DNA from: Epiperipatus broadwayi
Lineage: Eukaryota; Onychophora; Udeonychophora; Euonychophora; Peripatidae
DNA: 64,000 nt
Direction of reading: 5' to 3'
NCBI GenBank assembly: GCA_028023455.1
Contig: JAQFVV010000013.1
Location: 9,578,411 to 9,642,410 of the forward strand
Shown here in pieces: positions 48,127-63,370 of the stretch (positions are counted from its first letter, which is position 1; every line of letters begins with the position of its first letter). The translations under genes and the position numbers were made by a program. The notes beneath the pieces are model-generated. The model ran no database searches. It saw nothing but the letters and a program-made list of their open reading frames with translations, and was not told the DNA's origin.

Positions 48127-49534
48127 GGTAGTCATCGAAGAGCCACCATATCCCACTGGATGGTGCCATTTTCACGCTAAAACACATAAAAATGCCATTT
48201 TCATGGCTGACACGTTTGAACCTGCATTTTCTATAATACAACTTTTTGTTGTGCTACAGATTGCAGGCTGCTATGTCGCTTTGCAGTACAGCATGTCTGT
48301 TGCATTGCAGCAAATACATTTTCCAAATTCGCACAGTTTATAAAATGGTTACAGCTTGGTGAGAGGGTGTGTTTTTTTGAATTGGATGGAAATGTTGTTT
48401 TCATTGGATTTGTTTTTATTTTAAAGTATTGAAATGTTCAGATTTTGTAAAGTAATAATTAACAGACTTTTTACACTGTAGTGTATTGAAGTTTTAAGTG
48501 GTAAATGTTGACGAGATATATGTATAAAATGAGTTGGAATTAGGTAAAGCATCAAGTAACGTATTGTTCATAACATTCCACGAGACAAAGAAGATTGTAC
48601 TGTATGTATATTTTTGAAATAAAAAAGAGTGTTAACATAAAAATATCCAGTAAGAAAAGTACAATTGTACACAGTTTTTTTAAATGTCATAAAAAGCATA
48701 TATTATAAACACGTTTAATAAGTAAAGAAGACATTATATATATATGTTGTTGTTTAAAAAAGTTTTAGTTTCTTTCTTTTCTCTGACTATTGTTATACTT
48801 TGTTGAATATAGTTTACGTTTATTATTATCATTTATTTTATAGATGTTAGTAAAAAAAAATATTTACAAAAATAAGATTTTGATATTTTTTATTTTAGCA
48901 TTACAAACAACAGAACAGTAACCCTAAAATTAACCCTAAACCTAACCCTAAAACTAATCCTAAACCTAACCCTAACCCTAAACCTAACCGTAACAACTTT
49001 TACTTTTAGTTGTCATTCTATATGAAATAAAAAATAGCAGTAATATCTGTTTGTCTGTAAAAAAAAAAAAAAAAGTAAAACAAGGACTAAAAAAGTAAAA
49101 AATAGCAATAACACAATAATATCTGTTTCTCTGTAGAAATAAAATGTAAAAGGAAAACTAACAATTTTTACTTTTTATTCCGATTATGAGTTTTTAAACA
49201 ACAACAAAAAAAAAAAGCCATAACCCCAGTAAAAAAATCTCCGATAGAAAATTGATTTTTCTAATAAAAAGCAAACTAAAAAAGATAAATCAAATTGTAA
49301 TTTGTTTATTTTATTTTACATTTATTATTATCATTTAATTTGTATACGTTAATAAAAAATAATATTTAAAATTAAATAATATTAAAAAAAAACGATTTTC
49401 TTTTGTTTTTATTTTCGCATTACAAAAAAACATCGAAATGATTATAATTAACGGCTCGGGAATGATCATATTTTATAGTTTAAGCGTGAAAACTGCGCCA
49501 TCCAGTGGGATATAGTGGCTATTCTATGACAACC
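48127..49534. mobile_element. Non-autonomous DNA transposon, 8-bp TSD, telomere-like core
   Basis: Inverted ends of about 50 bp: GGTAGTCATCGAAGAGCCAC on the left and, reversed on the right, GGTTGTCATAGAATAGCCAC. Both continue into ATATCCCACTGGATGG and TTTTCACGCT. GAATATTA at 48119-48126 and 49535-49542 is an exact 8-bp target duplication. Length is 1,408 bp and no transposase is present. An 8-bp duplication fits the hAT, P or Merlin superfamilies; the GG start favours Merlin over the CAG start of hAT, but I cannot decide. Confidence 0.82.
48918..48995. repeat. Telomere-like repeat tract inside the DNA transposon
   Basis: Degenerate AACCCTAAA and CCTAACCCTAA units in a row, resembling the (TTAGGG)n strand complement. 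It lies well inside the element, so it is interstitial and not a chromosome end. Confidence 0.75.
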
Positions 49535-49749
49535 GAATATTATTTTAAAATAATCATTTATGGAAGAAAAAAAGAAACATTTAAAATCTGTGTTTTAAAT
49601 TTAAAGACTTTATAATTAATCAATCAACAATAATCCTGTCAAGGTTGATTTTTAAAAAAAAAAAACATGAAAGAGCAAGAAGTAGACTTATATTTAATAA
49701 CTGACTCAATTTTTTTTTTCAATATACACACATATATGTGAATGTTATA

Positions 49750-50430
49750 TACTTTCAACAAAATATTCCAATATCTTTGAAGCTAACATATCACTACCAT
49801 ATTTTAAATTTTCACCAAGTATTTCATCAGAACTTATAACTTTTCCATTTTTAAAATTATAAAGAGTTGTTTGATTTCACTGAAACTGGATTTTTTTTTC
49901 TAAATCTGAGTGAACAGATAAAATGAATATATCATTAAAAATTATCATCACAATTCTTGTATCATGATTTAAAAGATAATCACAATGCTTCTGACATCTG
50001 TTCAAATTTCTGTTCAAAATATCATGGCCATCTTATAAAAAAGTGGTAATTCTTGATTTAATAGAATTGTGACATTGTTTCTAGGTCCATATATTGCTTT
50101 CAGTGCATTAAAAAAGATCTAAAGTGACCACGATCAGAAAATATCTGTATCATTCACAGTTTTAATCCACCAATCACTTTTTAAGCCTTTTTTATCAGTT
50201 ATTGAATTTCTGACTTCAAATCTCTATATTTATTATGAAGCTGCATATTTAATTTATTATTATGACAAGAAAAAAATTCCACATTACTTTTTAATCAAAT
50301 CATTAATAAGAAGATCATTATCAGAAACATAGTGAAGATTCTTCTTGTTAGTACATTCAAGGATAGATTTGTTTATACCCATAACACAATCCTTAGGAGA
50401 ATTCCACACCTTAATAATATAACAGTTATA
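49750..50430 (-). pseudogene. LINE (non-LTR retrotransposon) remnant
   Basis: Broken minus-strand frames contain, in order, KDCVMGINKSILECTNKKN, HNKYRDLKSEIQ, WWIKTVNDTDI, FFNALKAIYGP, LLNQELPL, then LKNGKVISSDEILGENLKYG. The ALKxxYGP block followed by NGKxxxxDxIxxExLKxG is typical of the linker between endonuclease and RT in Jockey/CR1-like LINEs. Many stops and frameshifts mean it is long dead. The endonuclease probably lay upstream, at higher coordinates, but is not readable. Confidence 0.65.
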
Positions 50431-52927
50431 AAAATTCAATTAGCAATTTTACTATTTAATAACTGTTGAAATTTAATAAATATAAAATATTCATCTAAAG
50501 TATGAACATCAATTTTCTTGAGAATATGATTGGAATAATATCTATTTTTAATGCATTTTAGAGCATATTAATCTATGATATGTCCAACAATATGCACTTG
50601 CAAGTGTTCATGTAATGTGAAATTCTCTTATATTTTGACTTCATACTATAAATTAATCTATTAAATGACATTGTTTTGAGTGGGAATAAATCCAGGTTTC
50701 TTTATAGTGGATTTTTTGCCAAACCAAAGTGTTTGTGATTGACAACCTATATATTGAACAAAAATTTAATAATAACAAACCATTTGAATTTACAGCACTT
50801 GTTTGTAACAACATGTGCATTAAAGCCTCCAAAAAAGGAAAAAAAAATTATCATTTAATGATGTTGCTGTAATATGGCTATCTTTCCTCTCATTTTACTG
50901 AAGTCCATAATTCTCTTAAGAAGTGCAATAGGGGTACAAATATATCTGTTAATGGATCATAAAAAAATTATGACTTTTTTACAATCACATTATTATTAGA
51001 GACTTGATTAAAAAAAGTGGAGTTTATTGTTACAAACCCAATTAGCACCTGAACAATGTGAAAATTCCCAGGCTAAATCATTTTGATAAGAGATGGCTTC
51101 CAGTCAAGTTCATGCTTTTTATCATCTCTGTTTCTATCCATTACAAAAATATAAATTCCATTATTTGCATCCTTTCCCTCAATACACTTTCAATGCCAGG
51201 CAAGTGCTCTCTTCTATATTAGTACATATGATGTACATTATGCAATCATGTTTTATTTAGCTGTAAGGGCTTAGCTCATGCACTTATTAATATTAATCTC
51301 TGTTTAATTATTTATGCCATATGGAATTTACAGAATTTTTGTTTCACATGTATAGCCATAGCAGTAAGTCATTGTATAAACTACTTATCTCCTTATTAAA
51401 TCAAACACAATTGTGATAAGGTGAAATTTTTATGGGGAATGATTTGTCCATTATTATAACTGAAAAGTCCTGATAAAGCAAAAAACAACTAAAATATTTT
51501 CACTAAGAAAGTTTGACATAAAATTACTAAAGAAGTGGATGGGTGGTCTATGTAGACAGTTGCAAATTCTTTTTTTAGATGAATGGTATAGTTAAAATTG
51601 AGCTAAAATTTTGTCACATTTATTAGTATATGTCAAGCAGCCACATACAAAATTTTACATACACACAGATTTAACACACTGATTATATGTGCCATATCAT
51701 AAGGTAATATGTACATTAATAACATATTTATGCTCAAACCTTTGGCCATTTTTCAAAGAATGCCACTCACAGAATCTAGGAATTTTCAGCATAGTTATGA
51801 ATATGGGTTATTTCTGAATGAAATTTCAGGTGATAGATTTATATACATTTATGAATGTAAATATATTGTTTTAATTGGCAATTAGGTAAGTAAATCATAA
51901 AAAGTTATTGGAATACGCAGCTGAATTGTGAAAACTAACTGTAATTTATAAAATACGTCAGCAATAACTTTCTAGTGAGAAATGTCTCTGATTTGATTTC
52001 TGAATGAAAAAATTTAAAAAAAGAATAAAGATAAAAATATCTACCAAAATGACATAAACTTGTTATATTTTATTGTTTCAGTACATGAAATTAACTGGTC
52101 TCATAACTTGAATTTATAAGTAATACTTCTGAACATAACCTGACTCATAAGCAACTGTTCTTAAGCATAACTTGCCTCATAAATAAGTTTTCAAATATAA
52201 TAAGGCAACAGGAATAATTTTTTCAAAACATAATTTAATCCCATAACAACTTTCTTAACATATCTTCATCTTGTAAGCAACTGGTTTTGAGCTTGCTTTC
52301 ATTAACAATTGTACTTGGATAAAACTTAAGTTCATAAGCAATTTTAACATACAAGACTACATGAATAATTGGTTTCAAATATGAATTCATTTCATAAGTA
52401 AATGTTTTTCAACATAGCTTAATCTAACAAACATATGATTTGACATGAAATGAACTTATTAAGTAGAACATAATTTCATTCCAAAACAATTATTGTTAAA
52501 CAGAATCTAAATTTAGAAATAAGTATCCCTCAAATATAATTTTTTGGGTATAGTAATCTCAAAAACAATTGTTTAAGTGATTGTGATAATTAATTGCATA
52601 TTTTTATAATAATTTGACTAATGACAGACTGGATTAATATATTGACATTTAGTAATTTCTTATATTTTTTCATATAAAACATTAATGGGATTCAATAGCT
52701 TTTAAATTCTTAGGTGAGAATTTTATTATTGAATTATTTCAACAATGATTTAAAGCCATTATCCATATATAAATATAAAACAAAATAAAAACATAATTAT
52801 TAATATGTATGCAATACATATATATTAGATACACATATAAATAAATCCAAAAAATATTAGTTAAGTAATGAAACTATAATGGAAATATGTTTATTAAAAC
52901 TAAATTCAAAGTTAATTTTCATGGCAA

Positions 52928-52930
<3 letters not shown>
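50431..52930. other. AT-rich intronic DNA, nothing clear
   Basis: Possibly more LINE debris near 51040-51130 (a minus-strand scrap, MDRNRDDKKHELDWKPSL), but without firm landmarks. The rest is anonymous. Confidence 0.3.

Positions 52931-53006
<76 letters not shown>
52931..53006. repeat. (AT)n microsatellite
   Basis: About 76 bp of AT dinucleotide. Confidence 0.9.
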
Positions 53007-53007
<1 letters not shown>

Positions 53008-53375
53008 CTTCAATTTGAATTTAAAAACTAAAAAGGATGGGAGGAGGGACAAAAATTATAAAAATCAACAGTTTCTTAAAACAAACTTTTATATTTATGC
53101 TAATTTTTTTAAAAAATATTTTACTTACGTAACACTATTAAACAAATATGTAAATTTAATAAATAAAATACAAAAAAAGTATTGCTCAGTAATGTATATC
53201 ATCGTAATATATATATATATTTATTTATTCTTAAATTTACAATGATTTTAACATAAAAACTCTACCCAATTAGATGACTTTGACAAAATAGCACCTAATA
53301 AGTTAGAAGATCTTCTTAAAATTCATTATTCCCAAATCTAAAAATCAAAGACTTTAATATGTTTGTATATCTTAC

Positions 53376-53546
53376 TTCTTTATAATCCAACATGACTTTG
53401 ATTCTTAATATAGGACTAGCTGCTGATTTAACATCACCATTAATAATCTTGGAAAAAGCTTGAAGAGAATTGCGAACATTAATTTTCAATGCTTCCTCAA
53501 CCATATAATCAATTCTGTATATATATTTATGCCACTGATTTTGAAT
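53376..53546 (-). CDS. Axonemal dynein heavy chain, exon a (most 5' exon found)
   Basis: This 57-codon exon is in phase 0 at both ends. An AG acceptor lies at 53547-53548 and a GTAAG donor at 53371-53375 on the minus strand. It encodes a tail segment with the pattern VEEALKINVRNSLQ, then SKIINGD and ILRIKVML. This matches the conserved block between the N-terminal tail (DHC_N1) and the linker (DHC_N2) of dynein heavy chains, the motor subunits that drive cilia and flagella. The product acts in the axoneme, where the tail anchors the motor to the outer doublet and partner chains. No ATPase domain is present because only about 320 of the usual 4,000-plus residues lie in this window. The upstream exon was not found between here and 64000. 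The paralogue (DNAH2-, DNAH10- or another type) is not resolved. Confidence 0.82.
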
Positions 53547-54089
53547 CTAAAATAGTAAAAAAAAGATAATATATTAATCAAAATTTTTAAAAAGTACTAC
53601 AGTTTATAGATACAACATATTTTAATCCTATTACATACTTGTTAAATAGCATATAACTATAAAATAAAAATCATTATAGTATTTACTATTATATTTTATT
53701 TTCTACCATATATTAAATTAATAACATGACCGTATATGAAGCTAGAATACTACTATAGCATTTATTGTAATATGTAAAGCACTTTAGTATAAGCTATACA
53801 CTTTGTTTTTAGAAAAAAAGGTACAATATTTAAAAAAGTATAATACATTTTTACTCGCTCTTAAAAATTGCTTTATTTTCTCTTCTTTCAATTCTTATTC
53901 AGATTAAAAAGTTGAAATCCATTAAATAGTGAAGCTTTTATATGCAAAAAGTAAAAGCACAATAATGTAAAGTACACGCCATGCCCAGATTTTAAATCAA
54001 GGAAAGGTGGAACTTGTAGAAACATTAAAATAAAGATGTTAAACAATTCAGATGTTTGAATTACACTGAACGTTTTGTGGTAATAAAGG
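53547..54089. other. Intron upstream of dynein exon a, nothing recognised
   Basis: It begins with the acceptor of exon a. A weak pyrimidine tract (in minus sense) lies next to the AG. No further exon is recognised. Confidence 0.4.
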
Positions 54090-55270
<1,181 letters not shown>

Positions 55271-57289
55271 AAGTAGAAAGATAAATAAAAAGTTTTTACT
55301 AGAACACTTTTGGAAGGGAAGAATAATGTTTTTATATTTTTGATATTTTTTTCTAAACAGTGTAATAACTACTTACTAAGTACTTAAGAGTGATGGGTAA
55401 TTGACCATAAAAAACACACACACATATATATTAGTAATAAAATTTTATTACTAAGAAAATGTCAATCTTAATAGAAAAGTTGTACATAGTTATACATATA
55501 TATGTTGATCATTGTATTGTGTTAATTAAATTGACAATGACTTAAATAAAAAAACAATAATTATAACAATAGAAAATAAATCAATAATTAAATATAAGAG
55601 AGATAAGAATAATATTATAAATTTATTTTATAACTTGTTTTGTTATTTTTTGATGCTTCAATATAAAAAAAATATTTTAAAAGCTAAAACACTGATTTTT
55701 GAACAATAGAAATAGCGCCAAGATAAAAAGGACACAATTTAAAAAATCATCTGCTGGTTCTTGCTCAGCAATGAGAGAGTAGACAAGTCTAGTTTTTATG
55801 AGAAAGATTATTATTATATTTTTCTAAAAAAATAGACATTTTTTTCTTAATTAATTAGGCATTTGAATAAAGAATAAAAGAAATGAAGAACATTAATCTG
55901 ATTTATTCAGTGGATAAGTGGAAATAATCATCAACTTAAATTTTAACCAAGAAAAGTGATCTGATTTGTGTTTAAAAGTAACTGAAAAAAAGGAAATTAG
56001 AACAATTGAATTAAGCTTTATTCTGTCTATAAAAATATTTTACTAGATGAAAACTGCATATAAATTTATGTAAAGTTATATATATAGTTAAAGTATGAAA
56101 TACGTTGGCTAAAGAGCTGAATTGTCATCAGGGTGAAGCATTTTTTTCTATCCACTATGGCCATATAAATATAAAGATATGACTGTCTACAGTTAAATTG
56201 CCTGAGAAGTTGGGATTTACACAGGATGAAAATCTATGGGATGAGTAACACCAAACTACTTACTGCCCACTGAAATACCTTCAGGATGCTCTATAAAATT
56301 AAACTGGAGTTCTTCAACATCTATTTAAAAAAATACATCAACCGTAAGAACTTTGTATAAAGGGGAAATTGTAAATTGTTTTATTTTCTGTTGCATCAAT
56401 TTGTATTTTTATTTTTATTTATTATCTCATCTTATATTTGGAAAAAGCTATTGCTAATTATACAGGGAACAATCCAATATATGAAAATATCAAGAGAGAT
56501 GGGAAGGGGGGGAGGTTGAAAAGTCTTTTTTTTAAAATAAAATTTAGATGATTTATTTTCTACTGAGAGATTTGGGATTGAAATATGCACAAAACAATTA
56601 AGTGCTTCACTAGAATATTTAACGGTAAGAGATTTTTTTTATTTTTTATTTTTAAATCCACTGATATAAACTATGTTTGCCACATGACATTACAATTTAT
56701 ATATATATATATGATATACATATATATATATATATATATATTGTGCCAAGGCCAAATTGGCACATGTATATGAAATAATTTTGTCGTAAAAAAAATTATT
56801 AAAACAAAAAAAATATTTCGCAAAAGAGTTTGAAATAAAAATTGAAAAATCATTGATTTAAAGTGGGAAGAGGTTTTTCTTAAAGTTAAACTGAAGGTTT
56901 TATAAAAAGGAAGTAAAGAGTTTATTATTATTAGTGAAATACAATTTAAAAGGTTTAAAAAATATATAAATCTCTTCATTTAAATTAAAGAAGAAAAATA
57001 ATCTTAAAACTAGTTTTGATGTGTAGAGTAAAATTATATATGTGCATGCAAATGTAAAAAAAATGTATCAGTATTAAATATTATAAATAAATGAAAAATG
57101 TATTTAAAAAAAAAAACACAGCGGTGCACTACTAATTAAAGATATGAAAGCAACACATTTTGAAATAGCTACTACTAATTAAACAATCAATCAAAAAACA
57201 CGTCTTAGGATTAATTGCTAAAGAATTTCGACAACAGATATTTGCCGGAGGATATCAAAAGAAAAACACTTTGTCAGTATAAATACGGA
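55271..57289. other. AT-rich DNA, no gene
   Basis: Contains an AT microsatellite at 56697-56742 and a short GGGGGGGAGG run near 56508. No coding similarity. Confidence 0.35.
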
Positions 57290-57570
57290 ATATTTTATTG
57301 GACAATCAGTTAAGAGTTTTATTCAATCTAGTTTGTAGTGACAGTCTTGATAACAGTGCATTTCTATTAGGAATCCAGAAACAAACATGCACTGTTGAGC
57401 AGCTTTTGGAAATATACACTCATGCTCCAGCCTTTTTAGTCCAACAAGATCATCAAAACCTGCCTGTAAAATAATGTCTGAATAACAACTCAGAAATCCT
57501 CCATCAAACGTTCAACTGTTTTCAAAATAAGACCAATGGATTCGCACAAAATCTCTTCAAGAAACATCCA
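57290..57570 (+). pseudogene. Possible Gypsy gag fragment
   Basis: One frame reads SLDNSAFLLGIQKQTCTVEQ, continuing LLEIYTHAPAFLVQQDHQN before two stops, then NSEILHQTFNCFQNK. A helix with L-D-N-x-x-F-x-x-x-I followed by T-V-E-Q-L-L-E-I fits the end of a gag capsid domain. This is similarity by eye only. 58174-58180 (TGGCGCC) also resembles the family A LTR tail, so LTR debris may follow. Confidence 0.35.
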
Positions 57571-58310
57571 AATCTAACCGGTTAGATATAATCCATCAGA
57601 AGCAGCCAACAACAAGCAATATCCATGTTACCAAAAATCCTAAGTAAACCTTTATTTATTATCATTTATACATAGTAGCCACGCTGTTATTCGTAAATAT
57701 TCAAGATTCAAATTATGTGAACTCTATCATACATAAAATGAACTATTGATATGTGTGTTTAAGTTTCAAATGTTATTAATGCTTTATTATTATATTCGTG
57801 AATGCTATATGGTTTAATATGTGCATGATCATTATATCAGTGTATTAGATAAATTAGATAAATACCAATGTTCTACTATTAAAATCTACAAGAATATTTA
57901 AACTAGTTCTAGAAATGTTAATTTAAAATGTGTGTGTATTATATTTAAATTTATAGAATGTTTAAAATTATTTAATGTTAGTTAATAAATTGTCTTTAAA
58001 ACTTAAACTTTATTTGTCGATCAATTCTTTTTACCAACCTTTTATTAATTCTTTCCACCACTAATTTGTATAATTTTGTTATTGAAATAAAATTAGACTG
58101 AGCTAGTTTAAAGAAATGTTTTGAGTGCTGGATTATGAGCCTACTGCCCGAATACGTTAGTCTTCAGACTAGCTGGCGCCCCAGGGTTTACTCTGAAACA
58201 AATAAAGTATTTGGATAGTAGGGGTTTGAATCTAGCAGCCGAGATGGGCCATTGTTGATAGTTAAAGCTATCAATAAGATCTCCCATTTTGCTTGAATGT
58301 GCCGGTTTGT
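57571..58310. other. Possible LTR debris
   Basis: 58130-58200 (CCTACTGCCCGAA, then AGCTGGCGCCCCAGGG) is GC-richer than its surroundings. It has the same layout as the family A LTR tail (CTGCCTACT, then TGGCGCCCTG). No paired repeat was found. Confidence 0.35.
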
Positions 58311-59480
58311 TCATGTAACCTTTATAAGATTATAAATGTATTGTGAAGGAGTTTGAAACTGGCCAAAACTTATATACGTGTAAGTAAGAGGTTTCAGCGG
58401 TTCGACCTGGTACAATATATATATATCATGTATAAGACTATCTACATATGCTGACATTTTCTCAGTAGAACATCCAATGCTTGCTACTATAGGTCTACCA
58501 GGACAACCCGGTTTATGAATCTTGGGTAGAATGTAAAACTTACTGGGTTTATTTGAGTTTGGTAATAAAAAATTATATGTATCCCTATCAAGTAGACCCT
58601 GTACTCTCATATCCTTCAGGCTGGATAGCACACCTTTAAATAATTTATCAACAATAACCTGTGTTATAGGTTCATAAAAATTTCCTATCATTTAAAAGAA
58701 GCAAGGCCTTATTCATGTAATCATCCCTATTCATAATTACTATTGTTGCACCTTTATCAGCTGGTTTAATAATAATATCTTCTCTCTTTTCCAAATTATA
58801 CAATGCATTTCTCTCAGCTAATGTTAAATTGTTCTTATATTTCTTGTGTCGTTTCTGCTTTATTGCTTTAATAATATCCTGATAAACATTATCAATATAT
58901 GTATCAAGTAAAATGTTTCTCGGATGTGGAGGTGTCTAATCAGACTGTATTTTATTAATGGTTTTGCATTCATTATTTCCAAAAAATTCTCTTAATCTAA
59001 GTCGCCTAACAAAATTATCCAAATCTTGATGTATTTTAAATTCATTTTTTTGGTAATAGGATCAAACTGTTGGGCAAAAAGTTAAACCCTTATTCAATAA
59101 TGAACATTCTGCATTACTAAGTATTGCATCATAAATTAATAATATTGCTGTCTTTCTTTTTAACTAGATTTACCAATATCTCATTAGATGCATTAAACTG
59201 TTGATTTTCCAGAAGATTATAATTACATGTGGAAGAATTAGTAGGCACATGAGTCACAGATACATCAGCACTACTAGCTAAATTGAATTGTTTTTTGCTG
59301 GCCCTACAACAATACCAGTTGAATCTGAAAATGATTGGACAACACCTGTTTCCAACTCATTAACTGTTTTAAATCTAGAAACCTTTGAAACATTTATATA
59401 TTCTTTATCATTTTCTATCACATTGTGTTGTGTTATCAATATATTTTTCCACAATTAAAATTACATATTATATCTGAGGT
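58311..59480 (-). pseudogene. Penelope-like element 4, N-terminal and RT fragment
   Basis: In minus sense, upstream text (RFKTVNELETGVV) is followed by SNAECSLLNKGLTFCP, the PLE N-terminal signature block. After a stop come QDLDNFVRRLRLREFF, LTLAERNALYNLEKR and IIIKPADKGATIVIMNRDDY, which is RT block 1. A one-base frameshift at about 58685 leads into 58691-58311, with SKFYILPKIHKPG and GRPIVASIGCSTEKMSAYVD, which are RT block 2 and following. A stop lies at 58936-58938. The sequence ends before the YxDD box and GIY-YIG, so it is 3'-truncated in protein sense. Confidence 0.82.
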
Positions 59481-62400
59481 TGCAGTTAAATTTACTTAGG
59501 GTTAGCAATCTCATTTTTAATTAATTATTTTTTATTATTATTATCATCATAGACATAGAAACTGTAAATACATAGAGATATCCAAGTAATTAATGGGCAT
59601 TTTTAAATATTTTTCTTTATTGAAATTTTTTCTTTTTTAAATTGTTTAAGAATTTATTTTATGTTTAAATATATCCTATTTTTGTTTGTAAATAAATATT
59701 ATGAAGTTTTGTAAATTAACAAGATCTCTGTAGTTTTGTTGATCCAGCATTTACATTCAATTAAGCACTTACATTACATCTTATAACCAATATTTTACAT
59801 ATGCACACACTCACATTATTGTTTGATAGGTATGTGAGAACATTGTTAAATAGAGGTTATTTCTTTCTAGATAAATGGGACATGTATTATTTTCATTATT
59901 GATTAATAGTTTGCATAAATACATACCTGTTAAGAGAGTCAAATGCGAATTCTTCCTAAGTTCGAATATTTGAGGCAACGGTTTTGGAAAAGAGTGGTAA
60001 GATGTGAGATGAACTGATTTGGATTGCATGTAGATTTAGTGGATGATGCTTAGGCTAGTCTATTAAAAATGGATGTAATCATGAGTCAGGTATTTCATCG
60101 TTTTATCTCTAGCATCCTACATGAAGACCCTAGGTCCGACAGTAGTTAGATGCGAGCTTGCTCTCTTTCTCTTATATACATGGATGGATTGGACTGTTGA
60201 ATTTGGCACTATCAACTTTGGGATATGGTAGGTAGGTGCACCAGCATTTTTAGATTGGATGTAAGTTGGTTATATGTTATGGATGAACTAGCTGATAGTT
60301 AAAGTTGATCTGTGTGTTCAAATGTATTTGCAGAACGGAACATCCAGGTATATCTGACCATACCGTTAGACCATATTGGAGGTTATAAGATTGGTTCAGC
60401 TCAAACACATGACAGAAGACAAATAAACCACCAACATGATCATTTCTCTGATATATCAATCATGTAGAATAATAAATCTGAAATCCCAAATTGGAAATTA
60501 ATATAAATGAGGAGTGCAACAATACTTTCTCAATTGAGCAGCATGATGAACCACTCATTGAACTGGACATTGAAAGCAAGTATGATCAATCATATTATAA
60601 TGGTCAGTTATTTTATTCCTTTTGATAATGCAGGGCACTACAAGATCACTGCAGACCTGGAACATTTGTTTACCATGATCAAAAGTTAATGATGATGATG
60701 ATTTTCACCAACCAGACCCAGGGAGAGCAAGAGATCATTAATATTGTTCAGACAATTGAGAAAATAAAGCTAGGACAAACATTAGCTAATATAATTTTAA
60801 AATTTATTAATGTTAATATAAAAAAAATTTGCAAGTAAAAAGATTTATTTACAATAGATGTATTTTTTATTAAATTTTATCAAGCATGTAGATTCACCTA
60901 AACAACTCGGGTTTCCTTATTCAAAAAGTTTTAAAACAAATAATGAATGGAAGATTCTTACATGAATCAACAAAACAGTGTGGGCAATCAATCACTAGAT
61001 TATTGACTAGTGATGTCATATTGTCCACAAAACCACTGCATGGCTGACCATGTTGAAGATTTCCATGGTTGATTACAATGCAAGAAAAATAAATATGATA
61101 GTGAATATGATGGAGTAAGAATTGAAGTATGGAAGAAAACTTAAATCTCCAATTTAATGAAAATAGAAAACTTAAAAAACACTCCATCATAGATAATTTA
61201 AAATTGAGGAAACATTAAATCTTTGATTTAAGGGAAAACAAAAATATATAACTGGTGAATCACCAACCAAACAATTGGCCAAAAACTAAGCTGCTATAAT
61301 AATAATTAAAGATCTCAATAGGAGACAGGTAAGTAATCAGAAAATTATTTACATCTGCCCAAGCATTTATTAAGAAAGTGAAATAATTATAAATGTAAAT
61401 GGATTTAAGAAATAGACTCTCAGTACAGCTCTGACATATAAATTTTAAACAAACAGGGAATCTTAAAACTAAGATTCCAACATGCTATAAATTCCACATA
61501 TAATACATAGAATAAATGCTCAAAATATTTAAATTTAACAGGCAACATATATAAAAATAGCTTACTTTTAAGACTAAGCTGAGATTTTATAATCCTGGAA
61601 AGAATAAGAAAATGTTACCTTGAGGTATAAGGTTAAGTTCTATCAATGTCTTTCAGCACAGCACATATAGTTCATTCTACTTGAGAATTCTGGTGAAGAC
61701 TTTAGGTTTCTATTTTCTGTTCAGGAGGCAGAAGGCAATATTAGGGATCAGTTCCAGTTTAAGCTCTTATGACATGATTTTGCAGGGATGGTTTGGGATC
61801 TGTGGCTCATCTTTAAGTTGGTTTAGCACAGCATGACAATGAGGTGATTTTTCATAGTGTATAGTTTTGGCATTCTTGAGAATTTATAACAGCACAGAAT
61901 TTCACAGAAGTCTTAAGAAGATTGGCATATTAACAGTTGAAGCAAAACTAAACTAGAAGAATAATCATCAATGGCTGAAGAATAATTAGTCCATAATCCC
62001 AGGGCTATTTATATGAGCTCTTATCTTCCATAACAAATTTTTAATTAATAGTTTGAGACCAGGGCATTTCTTTATCTCAACCCAATCTTAATTAATGATT
62101 CTGACCAGAGTTAATTAATTTTTAAAAAATGTAAAAACAAGTCTCAGCTTCAGTTAAAATAAATTAAAAATAGATTCCAATCAAAACAAGAATGCAATTA
62201 AAAAGTTTGATTGCTTTTAATTACTTTGATTAAAAAAAACAAGTGACCAAAAGAAAACTTTTAAAATAAAATCTATTAAAAAATAGAAATGACCAAATTT
62301 TAAAATAACTGTATATGTGTGTTATTACACGTACTCATATAAACAAAACTTTTAAATAATTTTCTTTTTAAAATTTTATTAAAACAAAAGTTAGTTTTAT

Positions 62401-63370
62401 TATTGTGATAAAACTTTTGATTTGAATATTCTGCTTCAATATCTCTCAGACATCAGAGGAATCAAAGAAAGCCTGACAAATTTAGAGATTATTTTCTAGA
62501 GTGAGTGGAAGTGTGCACTGTTTGTACATGCACTGTTTGCACACAGATTTATAATTATGTAAATAAAATTATTGTACAGACAATACTTTATTTCTTCTGG
62601 AAAGTAGATCATTCTAGAAAATGTTATCGTTAAAGAATTTGAATACTAATTTATACAGATTAATATATACAAATTAGTAAAGGTAATAAAGAGATGAACT
62701 GAAAGAGCAAGTCAGATCTGAGAGATAATTGGAGAATCACTGAAGTAAAAATCATAGTCAGTCAAACAGAACATATGGCTATCAAGAGTTAATTAATATA
62801 TTTTTTGAAAGAGAGAAGTGACAGTGCTAAAGTGCAAGTAGTATACAACTATGAAATGATAAAAACTAAGAGTGAAAATAATTCATTTATAGATTTTCAA
62901 TTAAACTTTAATGTTAACGAAATGTATAGTTATTTGCAGAGTGTGAAATAAAATATTTTCTCACACAAACCTTATTCTAACAAAACACCAAAGTTAAGTG
63001 ATAATTATTGTCATTATCTTATTACTTATTGTTATTTGTTTTATGCATTTTATTTATAATCTCAGAACAGAAAAATAAAGTTTCTGAAACATATTTTTGT
63101 CTTTGTATTGATTTGCTTATTTTCACTGACATGGCTGGGATGAATGCCCTGATGTACACAGCATAACCCTAATATTTATTATTAGAATTATTCAGTATGA
63201 TTATAAAATATCTTTTGGCAGATTAATAAAAAACAAAACTGAACTTCTTCATACCAATTTCTAACTTTACCTCCCTTTAATTTATTGTATTCATTTGTAT
63301 GCTTAGTCTTTCTCTTTAAGATTATTATTTATATGTATATCCACACCATTTGTAGAAAATCATTTTGAAA
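59481..63370. other. AT-rich DNA, nothing recognised
   Basis: Slightly higher GC around 59990-60460 and 60500-60760, but no frames with family similarity and no clear terminal repeats. It could contain a dynein exon upstream of exon a, but I could not identify one. Confidence 0.35.

Noticed and set aside
48918-48995. Telomere or chromosome end
   Set aside because: Short, degenerate and enclosed within a transposon with its own target duplication. Ordinary sequence continues on both sides.
60921-61190. Upstream dynein exon
   Set aside because: The frame is open for 89 codons, but the composition and sequence do not resemble any dynein tail block and no matching splice phases were found.
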